A model generated the notes under the pieces. The model was given only the letters and a program-made list of their open reading frames with translations, ran no database searches and was not told the origin of the DNA. A program made the position numbers and the translations under genes. A stretch of DNA of 64,000 nt, from positions 1 to 64,000 of the forward strand of contig JAVTVY010018944.1 of assembly GCA_036873755.1 (NCBI GenBank), read 5' to 3'. The DNA is from Hanleya hanleyi. Its lineage: Eukaryota > Mollusca > Polyplacophora > Lepidopleurida > Hanleyidae. The stretch's first letter is position 1. Every line of letters begins with the position of its first letter. Shown here one piece after another: positions 11,701-21,484 of the stretch.

Positions 11701-14700
11701 TAGGGGATACCGGATCTGAGCCAAGCCAACTGGAAGACATACAGTTGCCGATTAAAACAATGGAAGACCTATATACTTTAGAGAGCAAGCTGGAGGACAA
11801 GTCCACGAAAACTTCTTTGGTATGGCTTGTTTAGTAATATGGCGTATTTAAACAAAACCCAGGGTGCAGTTTTGCTCGAAGGAGCGGGTTTACTATGCTG
11901 AATGAAAGTGGAGTGACAAAACGAATTTGTGCATATTTACAGAGAATACTATGTCATATTCTCTGAAAACTTGTAAATGTTTGTACAAATGTAAATATGC
12001 ACAAGGTTGATTTTATCGCTTTAGGTTTAATCGGCTGGCATAGTGCATTTTCAGAAGAAAGCCTTATCATGCCGAAAGTTATACTCATTCGTGTATATTG
12101 GGTCTCTGCCCTTGCCTCTCTCTCAATGATCAATAGATATGAACGATGACTGTGAATTGAATGTCGATCATATGGCGATGTATGGATCGATTCTTCTCCT
12201 GCGCTCTAATATCGGTTAAAAGCCGATCATATATCCCCCTGAAGCCTTTTGCACATTTTAATGAAAAAGTAAAACTTAATATATGTCATCAAAATGAACA
12301 TATAGACTGAATTTGTTATTCTTTCAACAGGTTAACCATTTGGGTGTCATAGGTGGAAGTACATTAAAAGAAAATGTAAAGAGAGTCATGGGTCAAGTCA
12401 TAGCACATAACATCGCCTTAAAGCATAACTGGGCCGGCAAAAGCGGATGGAGAGGACAGAGTCCCGAGACCAAAAAGGCGTTTGGCGTCCTTCGCCTGTG
12501 CGATGCAGTCACAAGTATGTTGTCTACCTTTTCTCACTAAAGAATGTGTGATGTTCACCCGAGAATAACTCCCTCGGACACTGGCGTGTGTATATGTATT
12601 GTCCAGGCCGGGTCGGCTGCCCGCTATGACGTCAAATGCACAGTCGACTCTGTGCTATTTTGGTACGTTCTATTTTTAAAGGAACAGGTTTCCTCAACAG
12701 TAACGTTTTTGTAGGCCAGTCGTACAGAATTATTCGTTTCGGTTGAAATTCCATTTTTATCCCATTTTCAAACAATACAAAAGGATTAGTTATTACTCAA
12801 TGTATCATATATTAACTCGCAACCGCCTTTTATTTAAATAATTTGCGATTACGTGAAATTATTGCTGTTTCAAAAGTAACTTCTTTACGTTATTGTTATG
12901 TTGCAAATCGAACTTGCCGTAGAATATCTGGTAGTATGACACAACGGGAACTTGACCCCGCCTCGGGCTGGTCATCATCGGCTTCGGCTGTAGGCGCTTC
13001 GATGGTCTCATCGTTCGCAGATTTCATATCTACATAATATATAGCCCTACATTGAGGGCATAATAGTCCCTCAGTGTTGACTTCAAAGTCACTCATGCGT
13101 TTTACCCACTCTAACTGTGAACCAGATATTTTTCTGGTCTGGCCTGAACGCGTATTCTTGTGACAACACTCTCACTTCGACTTGTTGAATGGTGCATTAC
13201 TGTTCATAGTGAGAACTATAATGATTCTTAAATATAACGAGAACAGTTCAGGAAAATACACATGAAGTTTCCCTCGTTTTTTTATACATGGGAAGTATTG
13301 CTGACCCATGAAACTAAACCCATTCAGTCACGGGGACTTGGACATGTTATGAGTGTGCTGCGATAAGGGTCGAGTTGTAGTAGTGAATGCAAAAATGTTA
13401 TTAACTGAATATCACTGAAGATTGTTTCACATAAATAAATCCAAATGTTAAATATTGGAAAGAAAGAATAAGAAAATAGGAAGAATTTTTTTCTGATCCA
13501 AATGTGAATCGAACTCATAGCTCAACAAACTGGTCACCACACTGTTTTTGAAAGCGAGCAGCCTAACAACTGGACTACGACGACGTCTACTTCAAAAGCA
13601 ATTTTTACTTGCTCACATAACGTTTCTGGTAGAATACAAGCGAAGCATTTGCACAATTTTTAATTTTGATGAAATATGACACCTCAAACCAGAATGATAT
13701 TTCAACAGATTGTAACACTAACCATTGTGATAATAAATACACACAAATTGTTTTGGTTTGAGGTGTCATATTTTATATATGAAGGGAAATCCCTTCAGAA
13801 AATGTCCCTAAAATGTCGAAAGAGCACATTCGACCGTTTTCAAACTTGAATAAATCCAGTTTAGAGCAATTGACAATCACCATTTCGCATGATATGAAAC
13901 TTCAGCATTTTTACAGCACATAACAATAACTTTTACCCGTTTCACTTTCAAACGAAAATCATGTTCACTACCGTCACGTCCGAGGGAGTTATTCTCGGGT
14001 AACCATCACACATTCTTTGCTGAGCTGTATTTTAAAGCCGCGTTAATTACACTATGGGCTAGTTTCAGATGACAGATTAATGTTGTTTGCCTGTTGAATC
14101 AGTTCTGTCAGTTGATTAACGGTACTGGGCCAAAATCCAGAAACATGAACAGGCAATCCGAGAATCCGATTGGATAGTTATTGTGCAATTCCCCCTTTCC
14201 CCCTCCATACATACATGGCAAACAATAAATTGACTCTCTGCGGCACAAATGTCCTTTGTCGTAATAGAGTATATTGATGCATATTTACACCAGTTATTAC
14301 ACGTTAAACTATTCCCTCATGATTCCATAAGCGAATGAATGAGTACCTACAAGCCACACAGGACGTGGCCCGATTTAGTGAGGTTTTGGCCCCATGAGGT
14401 GCAGTTTGGAGTGCTAAAATGGAATATCACATATGAAAGAAACGTTTCAGTTACTTTTGCGTAACGTATATTAGCTTATCGTTCTTCCGAATATTGTCCA
14501 GGCCCTGGTTCTTAGGGTTTTGAATAATATCATCTTAAGCACATTATCGCTAGCCAAGGCTCCAAACGTGCAGAGACCATTTTGCACAAATTCACCACAT
14601 GTACTTCAAGATGCTGTTATTAAATAAACATATAAGACCCATTAACTGGCTGAGATTTACACAGAACACACGATCATATACTATAAGATAGCTGAAAATG

Positions 14701-15105
14701 TCCTTTGTACATAATATTTCATTTTGGTACAGTACTCCAACCCGCACCTCGTGGGGAGTCAAAGTATTACCAAAACGCGTCACACACTTTACGCCCAGGA
14801 ACCAAACAACAGCGCATGTATCAATGTGTAGACTAGAGTTAATTCATTGTTTGAGATTGATATTGGGAACGGGGCATTAATGGTGATGTTCTATTGCTCA
14901 TCTTCCAGAAGCTGTTCTGAAGAACCCCTCAATCGATGCCACCGAGGCTAAAACAGAAAGGGAGATAATGCTTTGGCTCCGAAACACAGCTGACAGAAAC
15001 GGAGGCAGAAAAAAAAGAGCAATTGAAAAAAAGCGAAGAGAAGAAGAGGCACAAAATGAAGAAGACCAATCAGACATGTCCGATATCAATGAGGCGGTAG
15101 AGTGA
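8733..15105 (+). CDS. Spliced accessory gene with DUF4806-like domain (419 aa)
   Basis: Seven exons are inferred from frame-consistent GT-AG junctions: 8733-8925, 9883-9982, 10431-10705, 11165-11245, 11590-11819, 12331-12514 and 14909-15105. They sum to 1260 nt with stop TGA. The N-terminus (MYAVVVFDDTSEVELVASNW, then a YWPP motif) is the head seen in DUF4806 proteins. Exons 2-4 encode an acidic, Pro/Ser-rich linker. Exons 5-7 carry the domain: a PIKTMEDLYTLESKL helix, HLGVIGGSTLKENVKRVM, and a KHNWAGKSG segment, ending in a basic RKKRAIEKKRREEE tail. By position it resembles the second gene of CACTA elements, whose product binds subterminal repeats. That function is inferred. Exon 1 is not preceded by an obvious promoter. 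Confidence 0.72.
12896..13096 (-). CDS. Short acidic CxxC protein frame (hypothetical)
   Basis: A 66-codon frame opens with MSDFEVNTEGLLCPQCRAIY and has a CPQC pair, a strongly acidic middle and a stop. It lies antisense inside the nested intron element. Composition looks coding-like, but no family was recognised and no splice partner was found. It could be the start exon of a decayed transposon protein. Confidence 0.3.
   Translation of the reverse strand: MSDFEVNTEGLLCPQCRAIYYVDMKSANDETIEAPTAEADDDQPEAGSSSRCVILPDILRQVRFAT
13499..13592 (-). mobile_element. Degenerate tRNA-derived SINE
   Basis: On the minus strand, a gtagtccagttgttaggctg A-box-like region is followed about 50 bp later by a gttcgattc B-box. 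Arm pairing is lost, so this is a SINE remnant rather than a tRNA gene. Confidence 0.4.
13673..13772. repeat. 100-bp foldback
   Basis: Perfect arms aatatgacacctcaaacca and the inverse ttggtttgaggtgtcatatt enclose about 60 bases. It could be a tiny MITE nested in the intron element. Confidence 0.6.
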
Positions 15106-15959
15106 CTGTGACTTTCTCCACGTTTAACTGAATGTTTCGCGTTTAATTTTCCATGTAAAACACCAGTTTGAAATTGATTGTGTAATAAATTGTTCCAAAG
15201 AACTTGGCTTGAAATTTAACTTTTTTGGAAACCCGTGGATACGGTCAAGTAAAACAGATAAATGCCAAGTAATTGACCGTTTAGTCCTCTTCAATTGTGT
15301 AGTACACAACAACAAATACATAGAGGCGAAATATAGCATTAATATCCATGATTGTTTTTTTAATAAAACTGTTACGTTAGTAGAGCCAAACAATTAATCT
15401 ATAATTCTGCACATTCCTAGAGTGATAATATTCAAACACTCACAGTAAAAAGGGCTCGTAAAAAGTGACATAAAACAGCATTGACTCGCGGGGTTTTTTC
15501 CGTATACATTGTAGAATGGATTTTTCAATACATCTAAAATAATGACCCCTTGAACCAAATAATATTTCATTGTAATATCACGGCAGATGTGGTTCTTTGA
15601 AAACAGATTCGGTTGGTTCAAGATTTCATGTTCTAGATGTACTAAATAATCCATGCTAAAATGTATACGAAACAGCTAAAAACAGATTAAGGCCCGATTT
15701 AAAAAAATCAATGGACGCTGTTTTACGTCACTTTGATTCTGAGAGTTAACCACATCAAACTTCAGTGTTTTTATCTGTACGAAACACAGATATTTGTGCA
15801 GAATTAAACAAAATTAATTTTGGCTTAACTAACATAACACCTCAGGGAGTTTCGAGTATGTTACGGTAACTACTCCTTTCTCGTGATTGACAATAGAACG
15901 TGAACGACGTACGGGGTTCTCTGATGATCTCTCAGTTCCTGGAGAGGTCATCAAGATGC
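15106..15959. other. 3' spacer of the CACTA-like element
   Basis: Contains AATAAA at 15184-15189, about 80 bases after the accessory-gene stop and a plausible polyadenylation signal. Two open minus-strand stretches (15124-15393 and 15394-15654) lie here, but neither shows a recognisable domain or a convincing start. Confidence 0.45.
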
Positions 15960-16381
15960 CCGAACTTGGTTTATGCCCTATACCCGCATAATTCAACGGA
16001 AACCTACTGTACTTAACCAACACTGGCCCAATATCGGCAATATTGGAGCCAGTACCGGCATTGTACTGGACCGCCATCGGTTGGATGCCGGCCCAGTAAA
16101 GGCACTACATATTCGCGCCATCATCGTACCTAAAACGGGCCATATTCGGCGCGATATCGGACCAATTCTGAAATTACTTACTGGCCCTATTTAGTTGTGC
16201 CAGAACTGGTTCTTATCTGGTCCATTTCGGTTCAATTCCGGGCCATTTCTGGCACACTGTATTGGCCCAATTTAGCGCCAATGAGCACGCCGGTGCAGGC
16301 TCAGAATCGGTTGCAGTAAACGGGCCAATTATGAGGTAGTTATTGAACCAGTATTGGCCCAATGTTTCTATGTTAGCTGGG
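15960..16381. repeat. Right terminal and subterminal repeat region
   Basis: Many variants of cactggcccaatat, ggcccaatt and ccagtaccgg in both orientations mirror the left end. The last 6 bases are GCTGGG, the inverse of the left CCCAGC. Confidence 0.65.
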
Positions 16382-17168
16382 TTGTAGGTCCTTATTCCCA
16401 CATGGTCATTTTGGGTGTTATGTGGGTGTATGTTTGGGATAGAGAGGGACCGCTATGGGTTCGAATGGGGCGTGGAAGGTGTCATGTTGTAGCTCTCGGG
16501 GGAATAAATAAATGAATAAAAAAAATCAATAAAAAATAGTAGTAGACAAAGGGAAAATTGGGAAGTACTGACCATGCCCATTGAAGGGGCATCTGATGGG
16601 TTGGGTGTGCGGTAGGAATATCATTCTGCGCATGCGCAGACGCAATGCGGAGCTCTCGTCCAATCAGAAGCGAGTATTTCAAATCCGTCACAGAGCTCTC
16701 AGCCAATCAAAAGCGAGTATTTTGACCCGGTGCATTATGGGACATATCCAAGATGGCGGCACGTATGTTCAAGATGGCGGCACATCCGGTGTCGAAAACT
16801 GGCCATTTCGTCGGAATGTGGTCACCTAGTGTCGAAAACTGGCCCCTCTATGCGTCCCGCTAGCGCCTTGACGCCATGATATAGACCGGAGAGAGAAAAC
16901 AACAACAACAAGGATGACACATGAGGGAACAACAACAAGAAGATTTGTTTTCATATAGTTTATTTTCCCCTCCATCATAACATACCCACGCTGGGGGAGC
17001 CGCGTTGGGTATGTTTACAATTCAAGAAAGACTCTTGTCCAATCAGAGACCGCCATTTGCATCTGTCCTATTCGTTCCTGTCCGTTAGATGTATTCTTGT
17101 CCAATCAGAAGTCGCCATTTCAGAGAGTTCCTTCTTCGGTCATGTTCATTCTGAACCGTTTATTCTAA

Positions 17169-17729
17169 TCATCGGCGGACAGGCCTGGATATTCTTCGGG
17201 CAGCATGTCCTGAAACAGTTGTTTGCGCATTCTTATCGCATTTTCCAGGGCCTCGGTGGGTGGTAGCCTCTTCCAAGTGACGCTTGGTCTTCATGATGGA
17301 CCTGTGCGTGGGGTCGCCTTTCATTTCAAGCGGTAGTAAGGTATACTGTTCATAGATCGCCATGGCTGTTTTCCTGATGCGGGGGCGCATTTGGGTGTAC
17401 GTCTGCTGTAAATTATCCTCTCCGGCGTCCTCGATCGCTTCAGCGTAAGTATTGATAGCTGCTGTCACAATACGATCCCAGAAGGTAGGTGCTGCCTCAC
17501 TTTCCTGGGATGTAGGCTGACTATCTGAGGTCAAGCTCCCCGCATCACCAGATAGACTCTCGGCAATCTCTGTTTCGGTATCAGTCGGCACACTCTCATC
17601 AATCTCTGTATCAGTATCTGCCTCAACGGGCTCATCGGCGTCTTCAGTCCCATGTATATTTTTCTGGTGTCGCATCATATCGTAATGTCTGGTGAACGTG
17701 CGTTCGCACTCAGAGCAAGTATAAGTCAT
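17169..17729 (-). pseudogene. C2H2 protein gene, left-arm copy (frameshifted)
   Basis: The ATG at 17729 opens the same protein as the right-arm gene at 20114-20686: a C2H2 finger (CSEC...H...H), an acidic Thr/Glu/Asp-rich linker, then a helical domain. An 8-bp deletion near 17270, relative to the right arm, shifts the frame after HLEEA and replaces the C-terminus with an unrelated basic tail. A TATA-like box (CTTTTATA in plus orientation, 17776-17783) lies about 50 bp upstream. Confidence 0.75.
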
Positions 17730-17996
17730 GTTGACGGTTGAACGTCGACTGTGCGTGTTTTTGGAAATACGCTCGCTTTTATAGACAGTAACGCCCGTCA
17801 ACGCTTAGCTTAACGCTTCAACGCCCTGGTGAATTAGCTCAGAAGCTCTGATTTCCATGGAATTGACATCAATTCATCGAAATGCAGTGACGCCCGTCAA
17901 CGCCCGTCGTTACGCCTTAACGCTCGTCTCAACGCTTTAACACACTATCTTAACGCTTTAACGACGTTTAGTGATGCGTTCGAACAAATGCTTCTT

Positions 17997-18302
17997 TTAT
18001 GCTATTGCTCTGACATACGCCGCTTTCCAGTTCATGCCCGAGGTTTTCAACATCGACGCTGTTCTTTCAATTTCCATATGGACTGGGTCCTTATCTAACA
18101 ATTTCATATGGGTCAGTAAGTCGACATACTGCTGACGTAAAGCCCGTCGTAGTCTGGGTGCCAATCTGTTATGGGCTAAAATTGCAGCTTCCTCTTTCGA
18201 ATACCCTTTGCGTTGAAACTTGTTTCCTGTGGCCTCCAAAATCTCGCCCATCTCGGCGTCCATACTTTCTTTGAACAAATCCTTCCATAACCTCGAGTTC
18301 AC
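17997..18302 (-). pseudogene. Truncated ATPase-gene 3' end in left arm
   Basis: About 101 codons are almost identical to the C-terminal tail of the ATPase gene ending at 19846, with the ATPase domain missing. The homology continues only to 18323, where the arm ends at a hairpin. This shows the left arm arose by inverted copying of the right end. Confidence 0.75.
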
Positions 18303-18323
18303 ATTATCTTTTTCAACCTCGGG

Positions 18324-18617
18324 CGCGGTGTAAAGGTTTCCACCGTGCGGTGGAAACCTTTGCGCGCCGGGGTCAAAGGTCAGTTCCGGCCACCACCACC
18401 ACCACCACCACCACCACCACCACCACCACCGGGCGTTGACGCCCGGTGGTGGCGTTGGTGGCGTTGGTGGTGGCGTTGGTGGCGTTGATGGTGGCGTTGG
18501 TGGCGTTGGTGGTGGCGTTGGTGGCGTTGATGGTGGCGTTGGTGGCGTTGGTGGTGGTGTTGGTGGTGTGCGGTGGTGGTGTTGGTGGAGTCGGTGGTGG
18601 TGTGTGTGGTGGTGGTA
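18324..18617. repeat. Central hairpins and CCA/GGCGTT repeats
   Basis: Two perfect 14-bp hairpins, each with a TG loop, lie at 18332-18361 (aaaggtttccaccg arm) and 18423-18452 (ccaccaccgggcgt arm). Between them is (CCA)n at 18391-18430. After the second hairpin, GGTGGCGTT-type units run to about 18610. Long Gly- or His-rich frames here are products of the repeat. The position marks the junction between the inverted arm and the unique ATPase region. Confidence 0.75.
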
Positions 18618-18678
18618 GAGTCTTTAAATATAGGAATGAACATGTGTCCATCATCAGTCCATATGTATTGGTCGACTG

Positions 18679-19846
18679 ATGAACATGTCGTGTACGTGTA
18701 CGTTCTGTGAGAGAGCATTCTCTCGTCGCGATAGTATGCTCAGGCACATTCAACGCAAACACAACCAAGAGACACAGCCGAGTCCCGCTATAGGTCCAAG
18801 AAGAGCAGTAGAGCATCCCTATACGATGACGGTGAGCGGCCCTACAGGGTGTGGAAAGACATCCTGGGTGATGAAGTTCTTAGAGGGAGGTGTGGCAACC
18901 CCAGCTCCGACACGTGTTGTTTGGTGTTATAGCCAATGGCAGCCCGCCTATGAAACTACAAGGTTACAGAATGTGAGCTTTGTCCCAGGAATTCCTCACG
19001 ACATAGACGAACCCTATTACTTCGATTCCGAGCAGACCAACGTGGTAGTGCTCGATGATCTGATGAGTGCGGCCAAGGAAAATTCGAAAAGGGTCCCATC
19101 ATCGCAATCTGTCCGTCATCTATTTGACTCAGAATCTCTTCCCTCAAGGGAAGGCGTCCAGAGATATTGCCTTGAACTGCCAATACTTTGTGGTGTTCTC
19201 CAATCCCATTGACAGAGCACAAATCCGTGTGTTTGGTAGTCGAATTTATCCTCAGAACATTGACCATTTTATGCGGGCGTTTCAAGAAGCGACAATTCGT
19301 CCGTACGGCTACCTGTTCGTAGATTTAAAAGCCCATACCCCCGAAGATCGTCGGCTGACGACCCACCTGTTACCCGGCGAGGAATCACCACAACGGCATA
19401 TACCCCTACACCATCCGCCGAGTCCACTCCTGGCAGAGCAGCAGCAGCAGCCCACCCCCATACAGCGGGCCTCCTTCATACCACCAGTACCGGAATATCA
19501 CCCAACCGTGAAGGACCAACCCGAGGTTGAAAAAGATAATGTGAACTCGAGGTTATGGAAGGATTTGTTCAAAGAAAGTATGGACGCCGAGATGGGCGAG
19601 ATTTTGGAGGCCACAGGAAACAAGTTTCAACGCAAAGGGTATTCGAAAGAGGAAGCTGCAACTTTAGCCCATAACAGATTGGCACCCAGACTACGACGGG
19701 CTTTACGTCAGCAGTATGTCGACTTACTGACCCATATGAAATTGTTGGATAAGGACCCAGTCCATATGGAAATTGAAAGAACAGCGTCGATGTTGGAAAC
19801 CTCGGGCATGAACTGGAAAGCGGCGTATGTCAGAGCAATAGCATAA
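18679..19846 (+). pseudogene. C2H2 finger-A32-like ATPase fusion gene, frameshifted
   Basis: The start at 18679 follows a TATA-like ttaaatata near 18622. Residues 5-28 form a C2H2 finger (CTFC...H...H). Walker A is GPTGCGKT at residues 54-61 and Walker B is NVVVLDD at 121-127. The frame then breaks near 19090. The remainder is read in the next frame, from SHHRNLSVIYLTQNLF (the conserved block after Walker B in A32-type packaging ATPases) to a helical C-terminal domain ending at 19846. A few conserved codons appear lost at the break. In related elements the enzyme would pump DNA or drive capsid packaging; here it is inactivated unless recoded. No restored version is given. Confidence 0.72.
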
Positions 19847-19864
19847 AAGAAGCATTTGTTCGAA

Positions 19865-20050
19865 CGCATCATTAAACGTCGTTAAAGCGTTAAGAAAGTG
19901 TGTTAAAGCGTTGAGACGAGCGTTAAGACGTAACGACGGGCGTTGACGGGCGTCACTGCATTTCGATGAATTGATGTCAATTCCATGGAAATCAGAGCTT
20001 CTGAGCTAATTCACCAGGGCGTTGAAGCGTTAAGCTAAGCGCTGACGGGC
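19865..20050 (+). promoter_or_regulatory. Iteron-like GCGTTAA/GCGTTGA array
   Basis: About eight occurrences of GCGTTRA or its close variants lie between the ATPase gene and the downstream C2H2 gene, with a gaattgatgtcaattc hairpin in the middle. The left arm carries the mirror image (about 17790-17990). The layout resembles iterons or operator clusters. Origin or regulator function is inferred only from spacing and repetition. Confidence 0.5.
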
Positions 20051-20059
20051 ATTACTGTC

Positions 20060-20067
20060 TATAAAAG
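20060..20067 (+). promoter_or_regulatory. TATA box of the C2H2 gene
   Basis: TATAAAAG lies 47 bp upstream of the ATG at 20114, immediately after the iteron-like array. The same box is conserved in the left arm. Confidence 0.55.
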
Positions 20068-20113
20068 CGAGCGTATTTCCAAAAACACGCACAGTCGACG
20101 TTCAACCGTCAAC

Positions 20114-20686
20114 ATGACTTATACTTGCTCTGAGTGCGAACGCACGTTCACCAGACATTACGATATGATGCGACACCAGAAAAATATACATGGGACTGAA
20201 GACGCCGAGCAGCCCGTTGAGGCAGATACTGATACAGAGATTGATGAGAGTGTGCCGACTGATATCGAAACAGAGATTGCCGAGAGTCTATCTAGTGATG
20301 CGGGGAGCTTGACCTCAGATAGTCAGCCTACATCCCAGGAAAGTGAGGCAGAACCTACCTTCTGGGATCGTATTGTGACAGCAGCTATCAATACTTACGC
20401 TGAAGCGATCGAGGACGCCGGAGAGGATAATTTACAACAGACGTACACCCAAATGCGCCCCCGTATCAGGAAAACAGCCATGGCGATCTATGAACAGTAT
20501 ACCTTACTACCGCTTGAAATGAAAGGCGACCCCACGCACAGGTCCATCATGAAGACCAAGCGTCACTTGGAAGAGGCTATGGGGCTACCACCCACCGAGG
20601 CCCTGGAAAATGCGATAAGAATGCGCAAACAACTGTTTCAGGACATGCTGCCCGAAGAATATCCAGGCCTGTCCGCCGATGATTAG
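20114..20686 (+). CDS. C2H2 zinc-finger protein with acidic linker and helical tail
   Basis: A 190-aa intact protein. Residues 5-26 form one C2H2 finger (CSECERTFTRHYDMMRH...H). Residues 33-75 are an acidic, Thr/Ser-rich linker with a repeated TDTEI-type motif. Residues 80-190 are predicted helical (FWDRIVTAAINTYAEAI..., RPRIRKTAMAIYEQY, GDPTHRSIM). The finger and the helical tail are both similar in layout to those of the ATPase protein, so this looks like the same protein without the ATPase module. A role as DNA-binding regulator or packaging partner is inference. Confidence 0.65.
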   Translation: MTYTCSECERTFTRHYDMMRHQKNIHGTEDAEQPVEADTDTEIDESVPTDIETEIAESLSSDAGSLTSDSQPTSQESEAEPTFWDRIVTAAINTYAEAIEDAGEDNLQQTYTQMRPRIRKTAMAIYEQYTLLPLEMKGDPTHRSIMKTKRHLEEAMGLPPTEALENAIRMRKQLFQDMLPEEYPGLSADD

Positions 20687-21484
20687 AATAAACGGTTCAG
20701 AATGAACATGACCGAAGAAGGAACTCTCTGAAATGGCGACTTCTGATTGGACAAGAATACATCTAACGGGCAGGAACAAATAGGACAGATGCAAATGGCG
20801 GTCTCTGATTGGACAAGAGTCTTTCTTGAATTGTAAACATACCCAACGCGGCTCCCCCAGCGTGGGTATGTTATGATGGAGGGGAAAATAAACTATATGA
20901 AAAAAAATCTTGCTGTTGTTGTTCCCTCATGTGTCATCCTTGTTGTTGTTTTCTCTCTCCGGTCTATATCATGGCGTCAAGGCGCTAGCGGGACCCATAC
21001 AGGATCCAGTTTTCGACACTAGGTGACCACATCCCGAAAATGGCCAGTTTTCGACACCGGATGTGCCGCCATCTTGAACATACGTGCCGCCATCTTGGAT
21101 ATGTCCCATAATGCACCGGGTCAAAATACTCGCTTCTGATTGGCTGAGAGCTCTGTGACGGATTTGAAATACTCGCTTCTGATTGGACGAGAGCTCCGCA
21201 TTGCGTCTGCGCATGCGCAGAATGATATTCCTACCGCACACCCAACCCATCAGATGCCCCTTCAATGGGCATGGGCAGTACTTCCCAATTTTCCCTTTGT
21301 CTACTACTCGCCGATTTTATATTTTTTTATTTTTTATTGATTTTTTTTATTCATTTATTTATTCCCCCGAGAGCTACAACATGACACCTTCCACGCCCCA
21401 TTCGAACCCATAGCGGTCCCTCTCTATCCCAAACATACACCCACATAACACCCAAAATGACCATGTGGGAATAAGGACCTACAA

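Larger units (their letters stand above)
12539..14018. mobile_element. Small element nested in intron 6 of the accessory gene
   Basis: Inverted ends of about 41 bp begin AAAGAATGTGTGATG and run through cccgagaataactccctcgg. They occur at 12539-12580 and, inverted, at 13978-14018. The body holds a minus-strand short frame, a SINE-like remnant and a small foldback. No transposase and no clear target duplication are visible, so it is probably a non-autonomous DNA element. Confidence 0.65.
5628..16381. mobile_element. Near-complete CACTA/EnSpm-like DNA transposon (10.75 kb)
   Basis: The left end reads CCCAGCAAACATTGCC. The inverse of the right end reads CCCAGCTAACATAGAAAC. Both are followed by several hundred bases of degenerate GGCCcagTACTGG-type repeats in both orientations, the subterminal architecture of CACTA transposons. 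Between them lie a DDE transposase and a spliced second gene with a DUF4806-like domain. The termini are not the canonical CACTA/G. No matching target duplication is seen (gat on the left, ttg on the right), so one side may have been rearranged. The right end touches the next element with no gap. Confidence 0.75.
16382..18323 (-). repeat. Left inverted arm
   Basis: Inverse copy of 19520-21484. It carries the broken C2H2 gene copy and the last 101 codons of the ATPase gene, cut at the inner edge. It also holds paired AAGATGGCGGC sites near 16750-16780 and a strong hairpin near 16980-17012 (acatacccacgc / gcgttgggtatgt). Confidence 0.8.
16382..21484. mobile_element. Virus-like near-palindromic element with C2H2-ATPase genes
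   Basis: The outer ends are exact inverses (TTGTAGGTCCTTATTCCC at 16382, ending at 21484). Inverted arms of about 1.94 and 1.97 kb (16382-18323 and 19520-21484) are almost identical and surround a 1.2-kb unique centre. Contents: a C2H2-ATPase gene (frameshifted), a separate C2H2 protein (intact on the right, broken on the left), iteron-like repeats, hairpins and a minisatellite. The ATPase resembles the A32/FtsK-HerA packaging type known from Polintons, adintoviruses and related elements. No polymerase, integrase or capsid gene is visible, so it is a deletion derivative, a satellite or a minimal lineage. No target duplication was found. Confidence 0.7.
19520..21484 (+). repeat. Right inverted arm
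   Basis: Inverse of the left arm, containing the intact C2H2 gene and the complete 3' end of the ATPase gene. The acatacccaacgc / gcgtgggtatgt hairpin lies at about 20838-20875, and paired AAGATGGCGGC sites (as their inverse) at about 21062-21100. Confidence 0.8.

Noticed and set aside
18380..18816. Long His-, Gly- or Val-rich frames around 18.4-18.8 kb
   Set aside because: They are translations of CCA/GGT microsatellite and GGCGTT repeats on both strands, open only because the repeats contain no stops.
16382..21484. Assembly artefact creating the palindrome
   Set aside because: The arms differ by indels (an 8-bp deletion in the C2H2 gene and other small changes) and the centre is unique, so it is not a simple mirrored contig; long reads would settle it.
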